Below the pieces are notes generated by a model. The model did no database searches. It had not been told where the DNA came from and saw nothing but the letters and a program-made list of their open reading frames with translations. A stretch of 64,000 nt of DNA from the NCBI GenBank assembly GCA_003952965.2, contig CM025853.1, forward strand, positions 26,565,572-26,629,571. The letters run 5' to 3'. Positions 24,601 to 36,498 of the stretch are shown piece by piece; the stretch's first letter is position 1; each line of letters begins with the position of its first letter. The position numbers were made by a program, and so were the translations under genes. The DNA is from Morella rubra (lineage: Eukaryota > Streptophyta > Magnoliopsida > Fagales > Myricaceae).

Positions 24601-27600
24601 AAAAATACAAAGGACTATACTGAAGCCCCTAGACCAAACAAGCTAGAAAACTAAGGAAATCCATAAAATCCGAAAAGGGAGAGCCCAACATCGCATTTGC
24701 CCACAAGAACAAGGACTGCAAAAAATTGCCCCTCAAACACTCCAAGGACACAGCCACACCCTCAAAACATCTCCCATTTCTCTCTTTCCAGATATTCCAC
24801 CATATACAAGTAGGGATCACTCTCCAAATTGCCAAGGTCTGAGGGTCTTTAAAATTCCTCCTCCAACAAAGCAAAACATCAGCTACCCTCCTAGGCATCA
24901 GCCAATCGTAGTCCATAATAGAGAGCACTAGAGACCACAACTCCCTAGCAACTGAGCAATGGAGCAAAATGTGATCTACAGATTCCCTATCGCATTTGTA
25001 AAGGTAGCACCAGTCAAGCAAACACACTCCCCCCTCCTCAAGTTATCAATGGTTAGGATTCTTCTATGAGTAGCTTCTTAAACAAAAAAGGATGCTCTAG
25101 GCGGGGCTAAAGTCCTCCAAATCTGTCTCCATGGGAATCTCACCTCATGGCCCCCAACAAGGCGCGTATACCAAGATTTCACCAAGAACTCACCATTCTT
25201 GGATCCCACCCATCTAATCTTGTCTTCAACCCGACTCCTCGAAACCTTGAAAACAAAAGAGGAAAAGCTTCCTTTAAGGTTCTCTCACCACACCAATGAT
25301 CCTGCCAGAAACGGACTCTATGCCACTCCCCACCTCAAAATGGATGTTCTCGGCAAAAGAAGCCCATCCTTTGCTGATGTGCTTCCTAAGACAAACTCCA
25401 TAAGAGCCATTGCACTCAAGAGTGCTCCACCCTCCCAAAGCACAAACGTACTTTTCCATAGTAAAAATTCTCCTCAAGCTATCTCGCTCAACCCCAAAAC
25501 GCCAAAGCCACTTCCCTAATAGGGCCTTATTAAACAAAGGGAGCCTTCTCAAACCCAACCCACGAGATCTAATAGGAGAACATACTTTATCTCATTTCAC
25601 AAGGTGAAATTTCTGCTCACTCTCATCGCTACCTCAAAGAAAATCTCTTTAAATCTTCTCCAACCTGTTAGCCACAGCAGAAGGAATGGGGAAAAGAGAC
25701 AAAAAATACATGGGAAGGCAAGAAAGGGTGGACTTAATCAAGGTGATTCTACCACCCTTGTAGAGATAACAACGTTTCCACTGCGCCAACCTCCTCTCCG
25801 TTTGTTGAATAATATCACTCCAAATGCGTGAACATTTGAAGCTCGCCCCCAAGGGAAGACCCAAATAGGTAATAGGCAAAGAAGCAACTCAACAGCCCAA
25901 GATAGCAGCCAAATCATGCACATTGTCAACAGTACCAATAGGGATGGCTTGGGACTTTGGTTAGTCTTAAACTGTTGTAGTCAAAAGTATGGCTGGAAAT
26001 CACCTCCTATTGCTGGAGCTTTTGTGCTCCGAGTCCTTGTTGACAGGCAACACCATTTGATAGATCAGTTAGCTCCTTTGTGTTTGAATCAAACCGTTCT
26101 AAGCACCCCAATGAAACATTCAAGATATTTAATATTCTTTCACTAGTCGAAACGAAACCTTTAGGTGATGTAATTTGCTAGAAATTCTGAATACAGTTTT
26201 AAAGATCTAAAACTGTCAGGTTATTTCCATCTAATTGTGGGTTATTTGAGTGTTCTCACTTTGCATCGTTAGGATGGCTTATTCCTGAGCTTTGGCCATT
26301 GGCCATGTTTTTTGCTTTTATTGTGGTGTAGGATGGAACTTGTTTATAGTAGTTGCATTTATATGGATTAATAGGTTTGCATGTTCACTTGATATCTGGT
26401 TGCCATTTTACTAAGGCTTCAAACTGCAGTGTTAACTATTATGCTCTCTTTGGCAGTTGACAGGCTTTTAAGACCTGTATCCCTAGCATGTTTCATTTCC
26501 TGTGTAGTATTACTGGTTTTGACAAGCCAAGCTGGGTTAATCTCATAATTTGTGCTTAGTTCTAGTAATATCTATCAATAGGAAAACCTGAGTCCTTGGT
26601 TTTGGTCCCAAAAAAATTAGTCCCTGGTTTTGCCAAAAAGGGAATAAAAACAAGTAGTTCATGAGCTTCACCCTTTGAGAGATGTTGCCCTTCAGTTGGG
26701 AACACTGACGGAAGGTTTGACAGGGTATGTCTAAATAAATAAATAAGAATAAAATATGAAGCCGAAATAAAATAAATAAACAAGCTAATAGACAAAGAAT
26801 AGATAACAAGAAACAAAATAAATGGGCAGAGGGTTAACCTAGCTCCTAATTTTATATTTTGTTTTGTTTTAGTTTTTTCTATTACTTGTAGTCTTTTTTT
26901 TTTTTTTTTTTTTGCCTTTTGTTTTTTCTCTTTGCTTGACCACATCATCACTGCCTCGTCACGTGCTGCATGAGCACCAGGTTTAGGGTTGTTGTTGGCA
27001 GGGATCTATTTGTTTTTTTGGTCAAAACCTAGGGACTAATCTTCAGTTTTCCCTAATTAATACTTATCCAAAAAAAAAAAAATTCCCTAACTAATAATTC
27101 AAAGAGTACGTAATGGCTTGAGAATTAAGTGTATTATTTCATTTGAGATCATTCTTTATATATATTTAAAAAAAAAGAAAAAAAAAGATAAGTTTTGTCC
27201 AGAGATGCCAATCATGGGTACTGTTGTTAAAGTCATTTTTCAGGTGTGAAGTAAAATGAGGTTATGTATTTCTGATTCCAAAGTCAAATTTTTTTCATGG
27301 TGATCTTTATAGTTGTGATCTATGGTAAGTTTAACGTTATGTTTTATGCTTTAAAGACTCTTCACTTCGAGTTATAGCTGTGCATCTGTATTTTGAGCTT
27401 TTGGCTGTTTACTAATCACATTGTCACTGGTTTGTCTGTAGGCTAACAGTGTGGATGTTGTCCATTGTTACTATGCGCATGGCGAGGATAATGAGAACTT
27501 CCAACGACGGTGTTATTGGATGCTTGATGAGTAAGTATTGCTTTTATTGATTTTTTTATACTTTAAAATATCAAAATTTGCTTTGGTGGACTGGTTTTGA

Positions 27601-30600
27601 CAGCATGTTACAAGATTGCTTCTTGTTCTGAATATTGTATAGGATTAGGCTTTACTAGTGTAGGATTCATTTTGCGTCCTTTGTGTACCAGCAGACACAG
27701 AAAAAATAACTTTTGTAGTGAACTTTTGCTCTATAGTGTATGATATGAAAATAATTCTCACAATATATTGGAGTTTTTGTTGATAAGCACTCAGGTATAT
27801 TGCCATTGCAGTGTGATAGGGTTTTGTATTTCTTTTTCTCCAGGAGCTTAGAGGATATTGTTCTACTACATTACAGAGAAGTAAAAGAGGTATTCCTCTT
27901 TGCTCAATTATAGCCTTCACAATTTTTAATTCTCTGGAGTCTTCCAAACAGTGTTTGGTTGAAATTTTGAAAACTAGCAGTTGTGCATTTCATAAATGCA
28001 TTTTTGTAAATGAGTTTGTTTTGTTTATTGGTAAGTTCTGCATGGTTTTACCAACAACCTCACCTTTACTCCCTTCTTTTAAGGAAAGGATGTCACATCT
28101 AAGCTAGAGCTCAGTGCCTTTTGTGTTAAATGAGTTGGTCTTGTCAAGACTTGTGGCTAACCATGATCAAAAGTGAATGTAGAGTTGACTTGGCTGGAAT
28201 TATTTTCTTTTACTTTCCTTTATGTGGTTCAAGTGTTCTGTTGCCCTGTGATTCTGTGTAGGGTTACAAGTCAGGCCTATCCCGCGTAATAGCAGATCCA
28301 GGATCACAGGCTACGAGTCCTCAAAGTAATCCTGTACCATGCTCTGTGCAGGCAAACTCACCTACAGATACAGTTCAGGCGTCTCATGCATCAGGTTCAA
28401 ACAGATTTGATAGAAAGGGACTAACATTCTCATCAGTATTTGAGGGATCACTCCCAGAATCCACGAGCGTCTTCTTTCAGGCCACCTATTTTTGGTTCTA
28501 TATCATGCAACACTTCTTTACCTGTTACAATAATAACCTAAGAAAGCAAGGATTTTTTCAAAAAAAAAATCCTGCCTTGCCCTTTGAACTTATTAAAAGA
28601 ATCTTTCAAGTTACGTGAGAAGCAAATGATGAGATGAGGAGATTCCAATTTCTATGACTCTGTAATTATCAACATAGTGACTCAATTAATCAGTATAGTT
28701 ATCTAGCTCTAGGATTCTGATGTGTGTAATCATTGAAGAGAAGTTTCTTGCCTTTGAAATTGTTCCCTTTGGCTCTTTAGAGGTTTTTTTTTTTTTCTCT
28801 TTTTCCAGGGCAGCATTTGTATATTGATTTTAATCAGTGGTGCTTTCAGGAAATCTGAAGTTATTGAGGAACCCCCCTGAGTTATGTATTGCTAGACCTG
28901 GATATGGTCAAAGTTCTGAATTAGGTACTGGGGTTGAATTTACCAGCTTGGGCAATAAAGATGGAGTGCATGACCAGACATTTTTAATCGATCATCCTAC
29001 TGGAGCTGACCTCATTACACATAAGCTAACAGATGCAAGATTGGATGCTGCTGACGGCTCAGTCCATTGTGTTGTAACTTCTCCGGAAGTGGTTCAGGTT
29101 CGTTTTGTTCGGTTAACCGTCCATCTTAAACTTTTCATTTCATTTGACTAGTTATTAGTGTTGAGTTCATTATTTTTCAACATTAGAACTGGAGACAAAT
29201 TCCTGGTTCAGTTCTGTTGTATGGATGCCTGACTTTTATTTACCTATAATAAGGGAAAAGGAAAGGAGAGACTGAGACAGACATAACCATACAACAGTTG
29301 TTATGTTATGATGTCATTGCGGGCATTTCCACATATATGCGAAGTCCTAGATGGGCATTCTCAATCAAGAGTTGTGTGTGATCATATGAACCGATATAGG
29401 GCATATGCGTTTATTGTTATATTTCATTGGAATTCAACTTTAATATTGTGCTTGTTCTTTTTGGTCTTAATTGAGAACCCATATCCTCAGAGTTATTTTT
29501 CTATTGCACCTTCTTTTCATGGAAGTTAGATGAAAGTTTCCCATGGTAGAAATTCCTGGAGTGAGACTTGCACCTTGTTGCAGGTGTCACATGACCCTGG
29601 TTTCAGTTCAGATCAGTCGCTGTTTCACAGTTTTTCGTATCCACCTTTGGAAGTAAATTCTACTGGTCTTGTTGAAAATAAATGTGAGAATAGTGGTCCA
29701 ACTAATGATCAGGCTGTTGAGCTGAAGAAACTTGACAGCTTTGGAAGATGGATGGATAAAGAAATTGGTCAAGATTGTGATGATTCTTTGATGGCTTCAG
29801 ACTCTGGCAACTACTGGAATACACTTCATCCTGAAAATGAGGATAATAAAGTATCGAGTTTACCAGAAGATAAGCAATTGCATAATGATTTGCTGGGTCC
29901 TTCTCTTTCAATAGAACAGCTATTTAGTATCCTTGATTTCTCACCAGATTGGGCTTATTCTAGAGATACAACAGAGGTTACAACCAAGAATTCAACAAAG
30001 GTGTGCATTAGGTTTGAGATTACTTTCCTCTGTATTCCAAAACCCATGCGGACATGCTCATTACCTGTCCTTGTTGATGATAGAGAATTTAATATGTGGT
30101 ATCATGCTGGTTTTTTTATTCTTTTGTTTCAGGTTTTAATTGTTGGTAATTTTTTGGTAACCAAGGAGATATCTCGCAGAATTACATGGGGATGTATGTT
30201 TGGTGAAATCGAGGTTTCTGCTGAAGTTCTGACTGATAACATCATCAGATGTCACACCCCCCCTCATGCTTCCGGGCATGTTCCATTCTATGTCACCCGC
30301 AGAGATAGGTTAGCCTGCAGTGAGGTGAGGGAGTTTGAATATCGTGAAAAGCCATCAGGAATTGCACGTCCTATGGCTGTTCAAAGTATACAACATGCTG
30401 AAGTGTTTTTTCAGATGCGCCTTGCAAAACTATTAAATCTAGGCCGGATCAAGAAGAGGTTTGATTGCTCTATTCAGGATTGCAAGAAATGTCAGCTTAT
30501 GAGTACTATATGTTCAAGAAGCATAAGTGGAAATGAGGAGATCGAAGAGACGCATATGGCTTTCAATAGTGATCGCATAAGCCCTAGAGACTGTTTAATT

Positions 30601-32861
30601 CAAAGTTTGTTGAAGGAAAGACTATGTGAGTGGCTAATCTGTAAAGTTCATGAAGAAGGTAAAGAGCCACACGTTTTGGATGACACAGGCCAAGGAGTTA
30701 TACATTTGGCGGCCGCCCTGGGTTATGAGTGGGCCATGCACCCCATAGTTGCTGTTGGTGTCAGTCCCAATTTCAGAGATGCGCGTGGAAGAACTGGGCT
30801 TCACTGGGCATCATATTTTGGGAGGTCAGATTGCTTTCTTAGATTCTCTTCTGTGTATTTAATGTAGTCTGTCACCTTCTGCTGGATCACGTTTTGATTT
30901 CATTCTTCTGTCTACTATGGTAATTTTGTGGAAGCAGGTTCCAAAATTTTCAATTAAGTTGACCATTGTTACCAGATCCATCGCATGTAGTTTTTTCATG
31001 ACTGAAATTGATAAGTGATGTACTCTTTTCTATAAATATAATTGTCTAGTTGATGAAAAAGAACAAAAAGAAATTGGATTCAGAACTATGAGCATAAAAT
31101 GTTTGTAAGGGGTAGAAACCTTCTCATCCTTTACCCTTCCCATGCATGAAGTCTCACCTTAAGGGTTTTTGTTTTTTTCAAAACTTAACATCAATAAAAG
31201 AATCATTTATGTTTGTGTGGAATTTTTCTTGTATTTCTCTTTTCTTTGTTGGCAATGCATATCATTACTTTTCTTCTTTTTGTAGAGAGGAAACTGTCAT
31301 TGCACTTCTTAGATTGGGTGCTCCTCCGGGTGCTGTTGAGGATCCAACACCAGCATGTCCAGGAGGAAAAACAGCTGCTGATCTAGCGTCAAGCAGAGGA
31401 CATAAAGGCATTGCTGGGTATTTGGCAGAAGCAGATCTAACCAGCCACATTTCTTTACTGACTGTGGATGAAAACATAATGGGCAGTGTTGCTGCAACTA
31501 TTGCAGCCGAGGATGCTATTGAGACTGCAGCACAAGTAAATGAGAACCTTTCTCGGAAAGGACCTCTGGCAGCTATTAAGAACTCAGCTTATGCAGCCTC
31601 AATAATAAAGGCTGACTTCCGTGTTCTGTCATTCAAACAGAGACAATTAACTGAAAGTAGCAATGATAATCCTGAAGTTGCACTTGACCTTGTTGCACTT
31701 GGTTCTTTGAACAAGCTCCGAATGGGGCACTTTGAGGATTATTTGCATTCTGCAGCTATAAAAATCCAACAGAGATATCGTGGTTGGAAAAGAAGAAAAG
31801 AATTTTTGAAAATACGCAGTCGTATTGTGAAAATTCAGGTACCTCCCATATATTTGGTTCACATATTTTTTGCATTGACTTCTTTTGTTTGCTCAACGGA
31901 GAATTTTTAGGACAATTTTAAGTTACTAGAAGTTTCTGCCCAGAGAAGAAGAGCTTTCTGGATGCTAGGTTTTTGTGACATATCCTAATCCCTCCCTGCT
32001 TATGTTCACTGGTTGGATATGTGTTTCTATAACTTGTCCTTGAAATGTCCAATTGGACCCATCTGAAGTGCCAGGTTTGCTATTCATTTTTGGCTGATAC
32101 ATAATTGTTATTCATTCTGCTCATGGCTTTCAGGCTCATGTGAGGGGGCATCAAGTTCGGAAGAATTATAAAAGGGTTATTTGGTCTGTTGGTATGGTGG
32201 AAAAGATAATACTACGTTGGAGGCGGAAACGAACAGGTTTACGAGGATTCCAACTTGAAAAAGCAGTAGGAGATGTGGCACCAGAGACAGAGAAACCTGA
32301 CGAGTATGAATTCTTGCGAGATGGCCGCAAACAGAAACGTGATGGAGTTGACAAGGCACTAGCGAGAGTCCTTTCCATGGCCCATTCTCAAGAAGCATGT
32401 GATCAGTATATGAGGCTGGTTACCATGTTTAATAATCTAGAGGTAGTTTTGCTTCCTACCTATTGTTGCTCCAAACAGTGGCTTTTGTAGGCTATCTGGT
32501 TGGTAATTATCTGATCAGTTGTCATAAGGTTGTGGTTTTTGCAATCGGATTCAATTTTGTGGAAAGGAAAAAGGAAAAGGTCATGGTATAGTAGTGAAAA
32601 AAGAATAGCAGCAGCAATTATTAAGTGTAACATGTGTTTCTTCTCACAGGAACAAGACGCATTTATCGCAGTATTTTCTCATTTAGTTTATCAGTTCTTT
32701 GTTTGCCATTCTTATAGTCCTTGAAGATTGATGTGTTCTACATCTTTATAACCCAACAGATAGCGGGTGATGAAGAGGCCCTTGCAATGCCGGAAGAGGA
32801 AATTTCACAAAAGACAACAGAGGGAGATTTGCCTGCATTCTCAAAGGAACTACACTTATAG
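18667..32861 (+). CDS. CAMTA: Calmodulin-binding transcription activator (CAMTA), 12 exons
   Basis: This nuclear Ca2+/calmodulin-responsive transcription factor binds CGCG-type DNA boxes through its CG-1 domain. CAMTAs act in cold, defence and stress responses. Exons are 18667-18706, 19322-19441, 24405-24520, 27442-27530, 27844-27889, 28262-about 28394, 28850-29097, 29584-30000, 30133-30824, 31286-31838, 32134-32442 and 32760-32861, giving about 954 residues. Domains in order are CG-1 (about 15-137; [27 protein letters not shown]), the conserved [10 protein letters not shown] block, TIG/IPT (about 404-490; [12 protein letters not shown]), ankyrin repeats (about 585-690), then IQ motifs and a calmodulin-binding region ([41 protein letters not shown]). 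By eye it is nearest the CAMTA1/2/3 group. The 3' end of exon 6 is uncertain: exon 7 needs an exit in phase 1, which 28394 allows. Introns 2 and 3 hold antisense L1 fragments. Confidence 0.93.
20990..23798 (-). mobile_element. 5'-truncated L1 in CAMTA intron 2, unit 2
   Basis: This is the unit 2 copy of the intron 2 L1, with its poly-T at 20990-21008. It has the same domains as the unit 1 copy but different damage. The TGG after GFGEK is intact here ([12 protein letters not shown]), whereas one base is missing near 23040, breaking the frame around the conserved [14 protein letters not shown] block. So each copy has changed since the duplication. The 5' boundary is approximate. Confidence 0.9.
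24544..25957 (-). mobile_element. Short 5'-truncated L1 fragment in CAMTA intron 3, unit 2
   Basis: This is the unit 2 copy of the intron 3 L1 remnant, with poly-T at 24544-24560, just after exon 3 (end 24520). It differs from unit 1 at a dozen or so sites in 24680-25320, including a 3-base difference near 25320. It keeps the zf-RVT cysteine/histidine pattern. Confidence 0.85.
25958..27441 (+). other. Remainder of CAMTA intron 3
   Basis: This non-coding intron sequence lies between the L1 fragment and exon 4. It is mostly unique and T-rich, with poly-T near 26891-26912 and poly-A runs near 27070 and 27170. The first 171 bases are shared with unit 1, and the rest occurs once. No gene is supported. 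Confidence 0.7.
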
Positions 32862-33263
32862 AAGATCAGTGATGTACTTCGTGTCAAATCATGAGTGGAA
32901 TTTTGAGCTTTCTGAGGTGGCTCCGAGCAGTGGGTTGAAGTACTTTACCTGTAAGTAATGTTTTTACTTTGTAGAAAGAGGAGTGCATCTCTTTTGTAAA
33001 TGTCTCTTTTGTGTTTCCATCTCTGTTTTCCTTTTTCTCCCCTTGTAAACAGTAGCATACTTCCCCTGGAATGGGGTTAGGAATGTGGACAGCTTTTACT
33101 TGGGACATGGAAATAGTAGAAATAGCTAACAGCGACAGGTAGAGATCAGTTTTTTTTTTTTTTAGTTCCTGTAAATTCAATTTGAAGTGAAAAATGGTAC
33201 CGGGGCAGATGTATGTACTATGTAGTAGAACCTTTACCATGTTATCAAATCTAATATAATTCT

Positions 33264-34797
33264 TTAACGAAAAGATGTGCTCCTTGATTGGCCTATGAGT
33301 TTCTTCTTTCTTTTCAAGCGATTTGAAGGGGGTTTGGTGAGAATAAAACCAGCCGTGAGAGTAACTGTCCCAACGTGAGTTGCAATGACATGTTCTCCAT
33401 TAGGAAGATGAATTTTGATGTGAACAGAAGATGTAATGGTGGTAAGAAGACTGATGGAACTGACCATATGGTCAGTAGCACCAGTATTGAGAATCCAGGA
33501 ATTTGAAAATGAAGAACATGTGGTAGAATGGCATGAAGTATGCTGAACATATGGTATATGCAGAGATGAAAGATGCGGTAAATCAGCAATGATTTTACCT
33601 GAAAAATTTGAGATTAATGAAGAGTTAGGTTGACTAGCAGATGCTTGATTGATTGAAACAGGATTTGACATGAAGTTCTGACTTTGGAGGGAAGAAATGA
33701 GGTTTTGACATTGCTCTTGAAGAATGGATAACACGGGTGTTGATTGATCCTCCTGATCAGTGCTAGCAACATGAGCAGATGCATTTCTGTTCTTGGTAAA
33801 TTTGAATCCTGGAGGAAAACCATGTAACCAATAACACTTCTCCATTGTGTGACCAGTTTTGCCACAATGTGTGCAAACTGGTTTCGGATTTGACTTGTAA
33901 CTAGCTGTAGAACTTCGACCAGAGTCACTTCTTAAAGCCATAACAACAACCTCTGGAGTAGGATTATGACCAAGTTGTTTCTCTTCTTGAATCACTAAGA
34001 GAAAACTTTATTGATGTTAGGAAGAGGATCTGACAACAGAATCTGCCCTTGTGCATGAGCAAATCTGTCATTGAAGCCCATGAGGAACTGAAGGATGAAT
34101 TCTCTCTCTTGATTATCAGTAATGGACTTAGTAGCTTGACAATCAGATTCGCATGCACAAGCAGCAATAGGACAATAAGTCTGCAACTCGTCCCAATAAA
34201 CCTTCAACTTGGTAAAATAGTTGCTGGCTAAGGCATTTTCTTGAGACAGGGTATCAAAGTTCTTGCGTGTGTTGAAGATTCGTGGCCCATTTGACTGTGT
34301 AAACCTTTCCCTCAATTCATTCCATATATGTTTGGCTGAATCAACATACATGACAGAAGCGGCAATGTCTTTGGAAACAGAGTCGAGTATCCAGGATGTG
34401 ACCATCATATTACATCGGGTCCAGTTGAAGAATGATGAATTTTCTTGAGATGGTTGAAGAATAGTACCATTGATAAATCCCAATTTGTTCTTGATGGTGA
34501 GAGCCATTAGCATAGATCGGCTCCAGGTAGAGTAGTTCTGCGCACCAAGAAGTGGCTGGGAGACCAAGGTGATACCAGGGTTTTCGGCATGATGGATTAT
34601 CATCCATGGATTGAGTTGAAAATGGAGAAGAATTAACAACATGAGATGAAACTGGATTTTCAAAAGGAACCAAAGGAGGTTCTGGAACCGAAGAAGTCAA
34701 GATTCAATGATCAAGAACGTCGAGAGAGAAGAAGGGATGTGAATAAAGGAACTGTGCGGAAAGGTCTATGTTTGAAAAGAAAATCGCTCTGATACCA
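33264..34797 (-). mobile_element. Decayed Ty1/Copia retrotransposon relic (gag, zinc knuckle, partial protease)
   Basis: On the minus strand, a primer-binding site TGGTATCAGAGC lies at 34786-34797, followed by gag. Gag has the plant Copia pattern PLLGAQNYSTWSRSM near its start, then WNELRERFTQSNGPRIF and EREFILQFLMGFNDRFAH. A CCHC-type knuckle follows (CTHCGKTGHTMEKC), then an aspartic protease motif WILNTGATDHM in which the catalytic Asp is Asn. There are at least two frameshifts, near 34600 and near 33993, the latter between KVFS and LVIQEEK. Integrase, reverse transcriptase and the second LTR are absent, so this is a dead fragment. It begins about 400 bp beyond the CAMTA stop codon, pointing toward the gene. 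Confidence 0.88.
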
Positions 34798-34799
34798 TT

Positions 34800-34943
34800 T
34801 TAGATTAATTAACTGTATTTCATTATACCGTGAAAATGAATATTACAACATCCTTTCCTTATATACAAGTATGAGCTCTGTAATAACAGAGTCAACAAAC
34901 TAACAAGCTTAACTGAGTTATTGAACTAACGTAACAACTTAAC
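34800..34943 (-). repeat. Probable LTR remnant of the Copia relic
   Basis: This sequence sits directly upstream, on the minus strand, of the primer-binding site, where the 5' LTR should be. On the minus strand it could open with TGTTAAGTTG at 34943. It contains a TATATAAGGAAAGG-like stretch that would suit an LTR promoter. No second copy was found in the window, so the limits are inferred. Confidence 0.45.
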
Positions 34944-36498
34944 AGTATCTAATATGTTTGTAAATTGATTAATAAAATAATCTTGAACTCTTTCTATCAA
35001 ATCATTTATTTTTCATTATAATAATAAATATAAATAATTCACTCAAATATAATCTCTTCACTTTTCATTAGAATAAACATAAATAATCTCCCTATTAAAT
35101 TTTGATTTTGCAAATACCAATTCGCAGGGATTCTTGCCGTATCACCAAATGCATGGCCTCCAATTCTTGCCGTATCACCAAATATATATTTCTGAGTCGT
35201 GTCAACTCTGACGAGGGCCGTAGACACTGTTTCGAGTGGCCCCAGAAAAGTCAAAAGTTGCGGGACCAAAGTCAGAGGAAGTCATAGGGAATGGGGAAGG
35301 AAGCCAGCGGTTAAGGTTCCCATGAAACGTCATCGTTTAAGACTTCATCAGTTTAGTGTTTGTTTGAAAATAGCTCAAACGGTTTAAGTCAAAGTTAGAT
35401 ATCATAAGAAATCTGAATTTGCAATTTGAAAGGGGACGCAAAGACCACACCCAATGCAGGAACGTTACAACAGTTGCCAAACCAAGCAAGTTAGGTGCCA
35501 GCTAAAAGACGAATCAGACTACTGTGGTGAGCGTATTTGTGAGATTCTCTCCACGTGTAATTGTCTTTCATAGAGGTCCTATTCGTGATGTTTTCCATAT
35601 ATGCCTGGATACTGCTCGTCTCCACATTTGGAGCAAAGAACTGGCTGAAAACATCTTTCTTTTTCACGTTTCTTTTCTTTCTACATGCAGGACCTCAATT
35701 TAGAACTGGTTTCAGACTGTAAAAACTAGCTTCCAGTTTTTGAATAGTTGAAAACCTAAACTAAAGAGTATACATTGAATGGGACGTGCTTTACTGCCTT
35801 TAAACAGTGCAACAGAACAAGTTCTCCCTAGAGAGGGTAATGAAATGGACTGCTGCCATCGAATCGCTAAGTTTCACCAAAAATATGAATGACGACGGTC
35901 AAACAACGATTTTTTACAAGTTCGTGATGAGATTTTTACAGTCTCAGAGTTCGCCTGGAAATTTTCTACAGAGGAACAACAGATGCAGAGATGAAATCAT
36001 GGATCATTTCTTGGTGTTTTTGTTCCGGTCATGATGAGAAGGGGTTTCTCATTCCAGCGATCTCAGAGAAACTTATTCAAACTGACGTGGAGAATCCAAC
36101 CCAGCATCCAGCGCTGGTTTAGAGAGGCTGGACCCACATTTATAAACAAGGCAAATGCAGTAATTACCTCTAAGTCAATCCCAACGCTTTGGCTGTCCGA
36201 CAAGATCCAAAAGTAGTATCCTCTGCCATTGGTACACGACAACGCATAGGCATGCGACGAACATTGAGCTATGAGATGCATTCGAGGGTTTTTCTATGAC
36301 CATCAACCTTTGTTTATGAATCTTAAACATGGACCACCCTAATTCCTGGTGACATCATAAGTTCATTAAATTGAAAGGATGGGAATAGCTTTTTGACCAA
36401 AAGAAAGAAAATGACATAATTTTGGTTTATAATTTTCAACTTAACTAAAAGGTCTTACCAATGCAACCGGACTGTACGGAAAACACCGTGCACCATTC
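34944..36498. other. Intergenic region between the Copia relic and KIN12
   Basis: No gene is supported. The region contains a perfect 21-bp direct repeat at 35130-35150 and 35163-35183 (ATTCTTGCCGTATCACC plus four bases). The KIN12 3' UTR should enter from the right. ORFs of 60-75 codons here show no recognisable features. Confidence 0.6.

Larger units (their letters stand above)
17369..26128 (+). repeat. Tandem duplication, unit 2
   Basis: This is the second copy of the 8.77-kb unit. It runs directly into the remaining part of CAMTA intron 3 (26129-27441), so this copy feeds the intact gene. The 169 bases before its end (ACATTCAAGATAT) match unit 1 up to 17349, and the sequences then diverge abruptly. 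Confidence 0.97.

Noticed and set aside
31265..31497. Minus-strand ORFs opposite CAMTA exon 10
   Set aside because: Shadows of the ankyrin-coding exon; no independent start context or homology.
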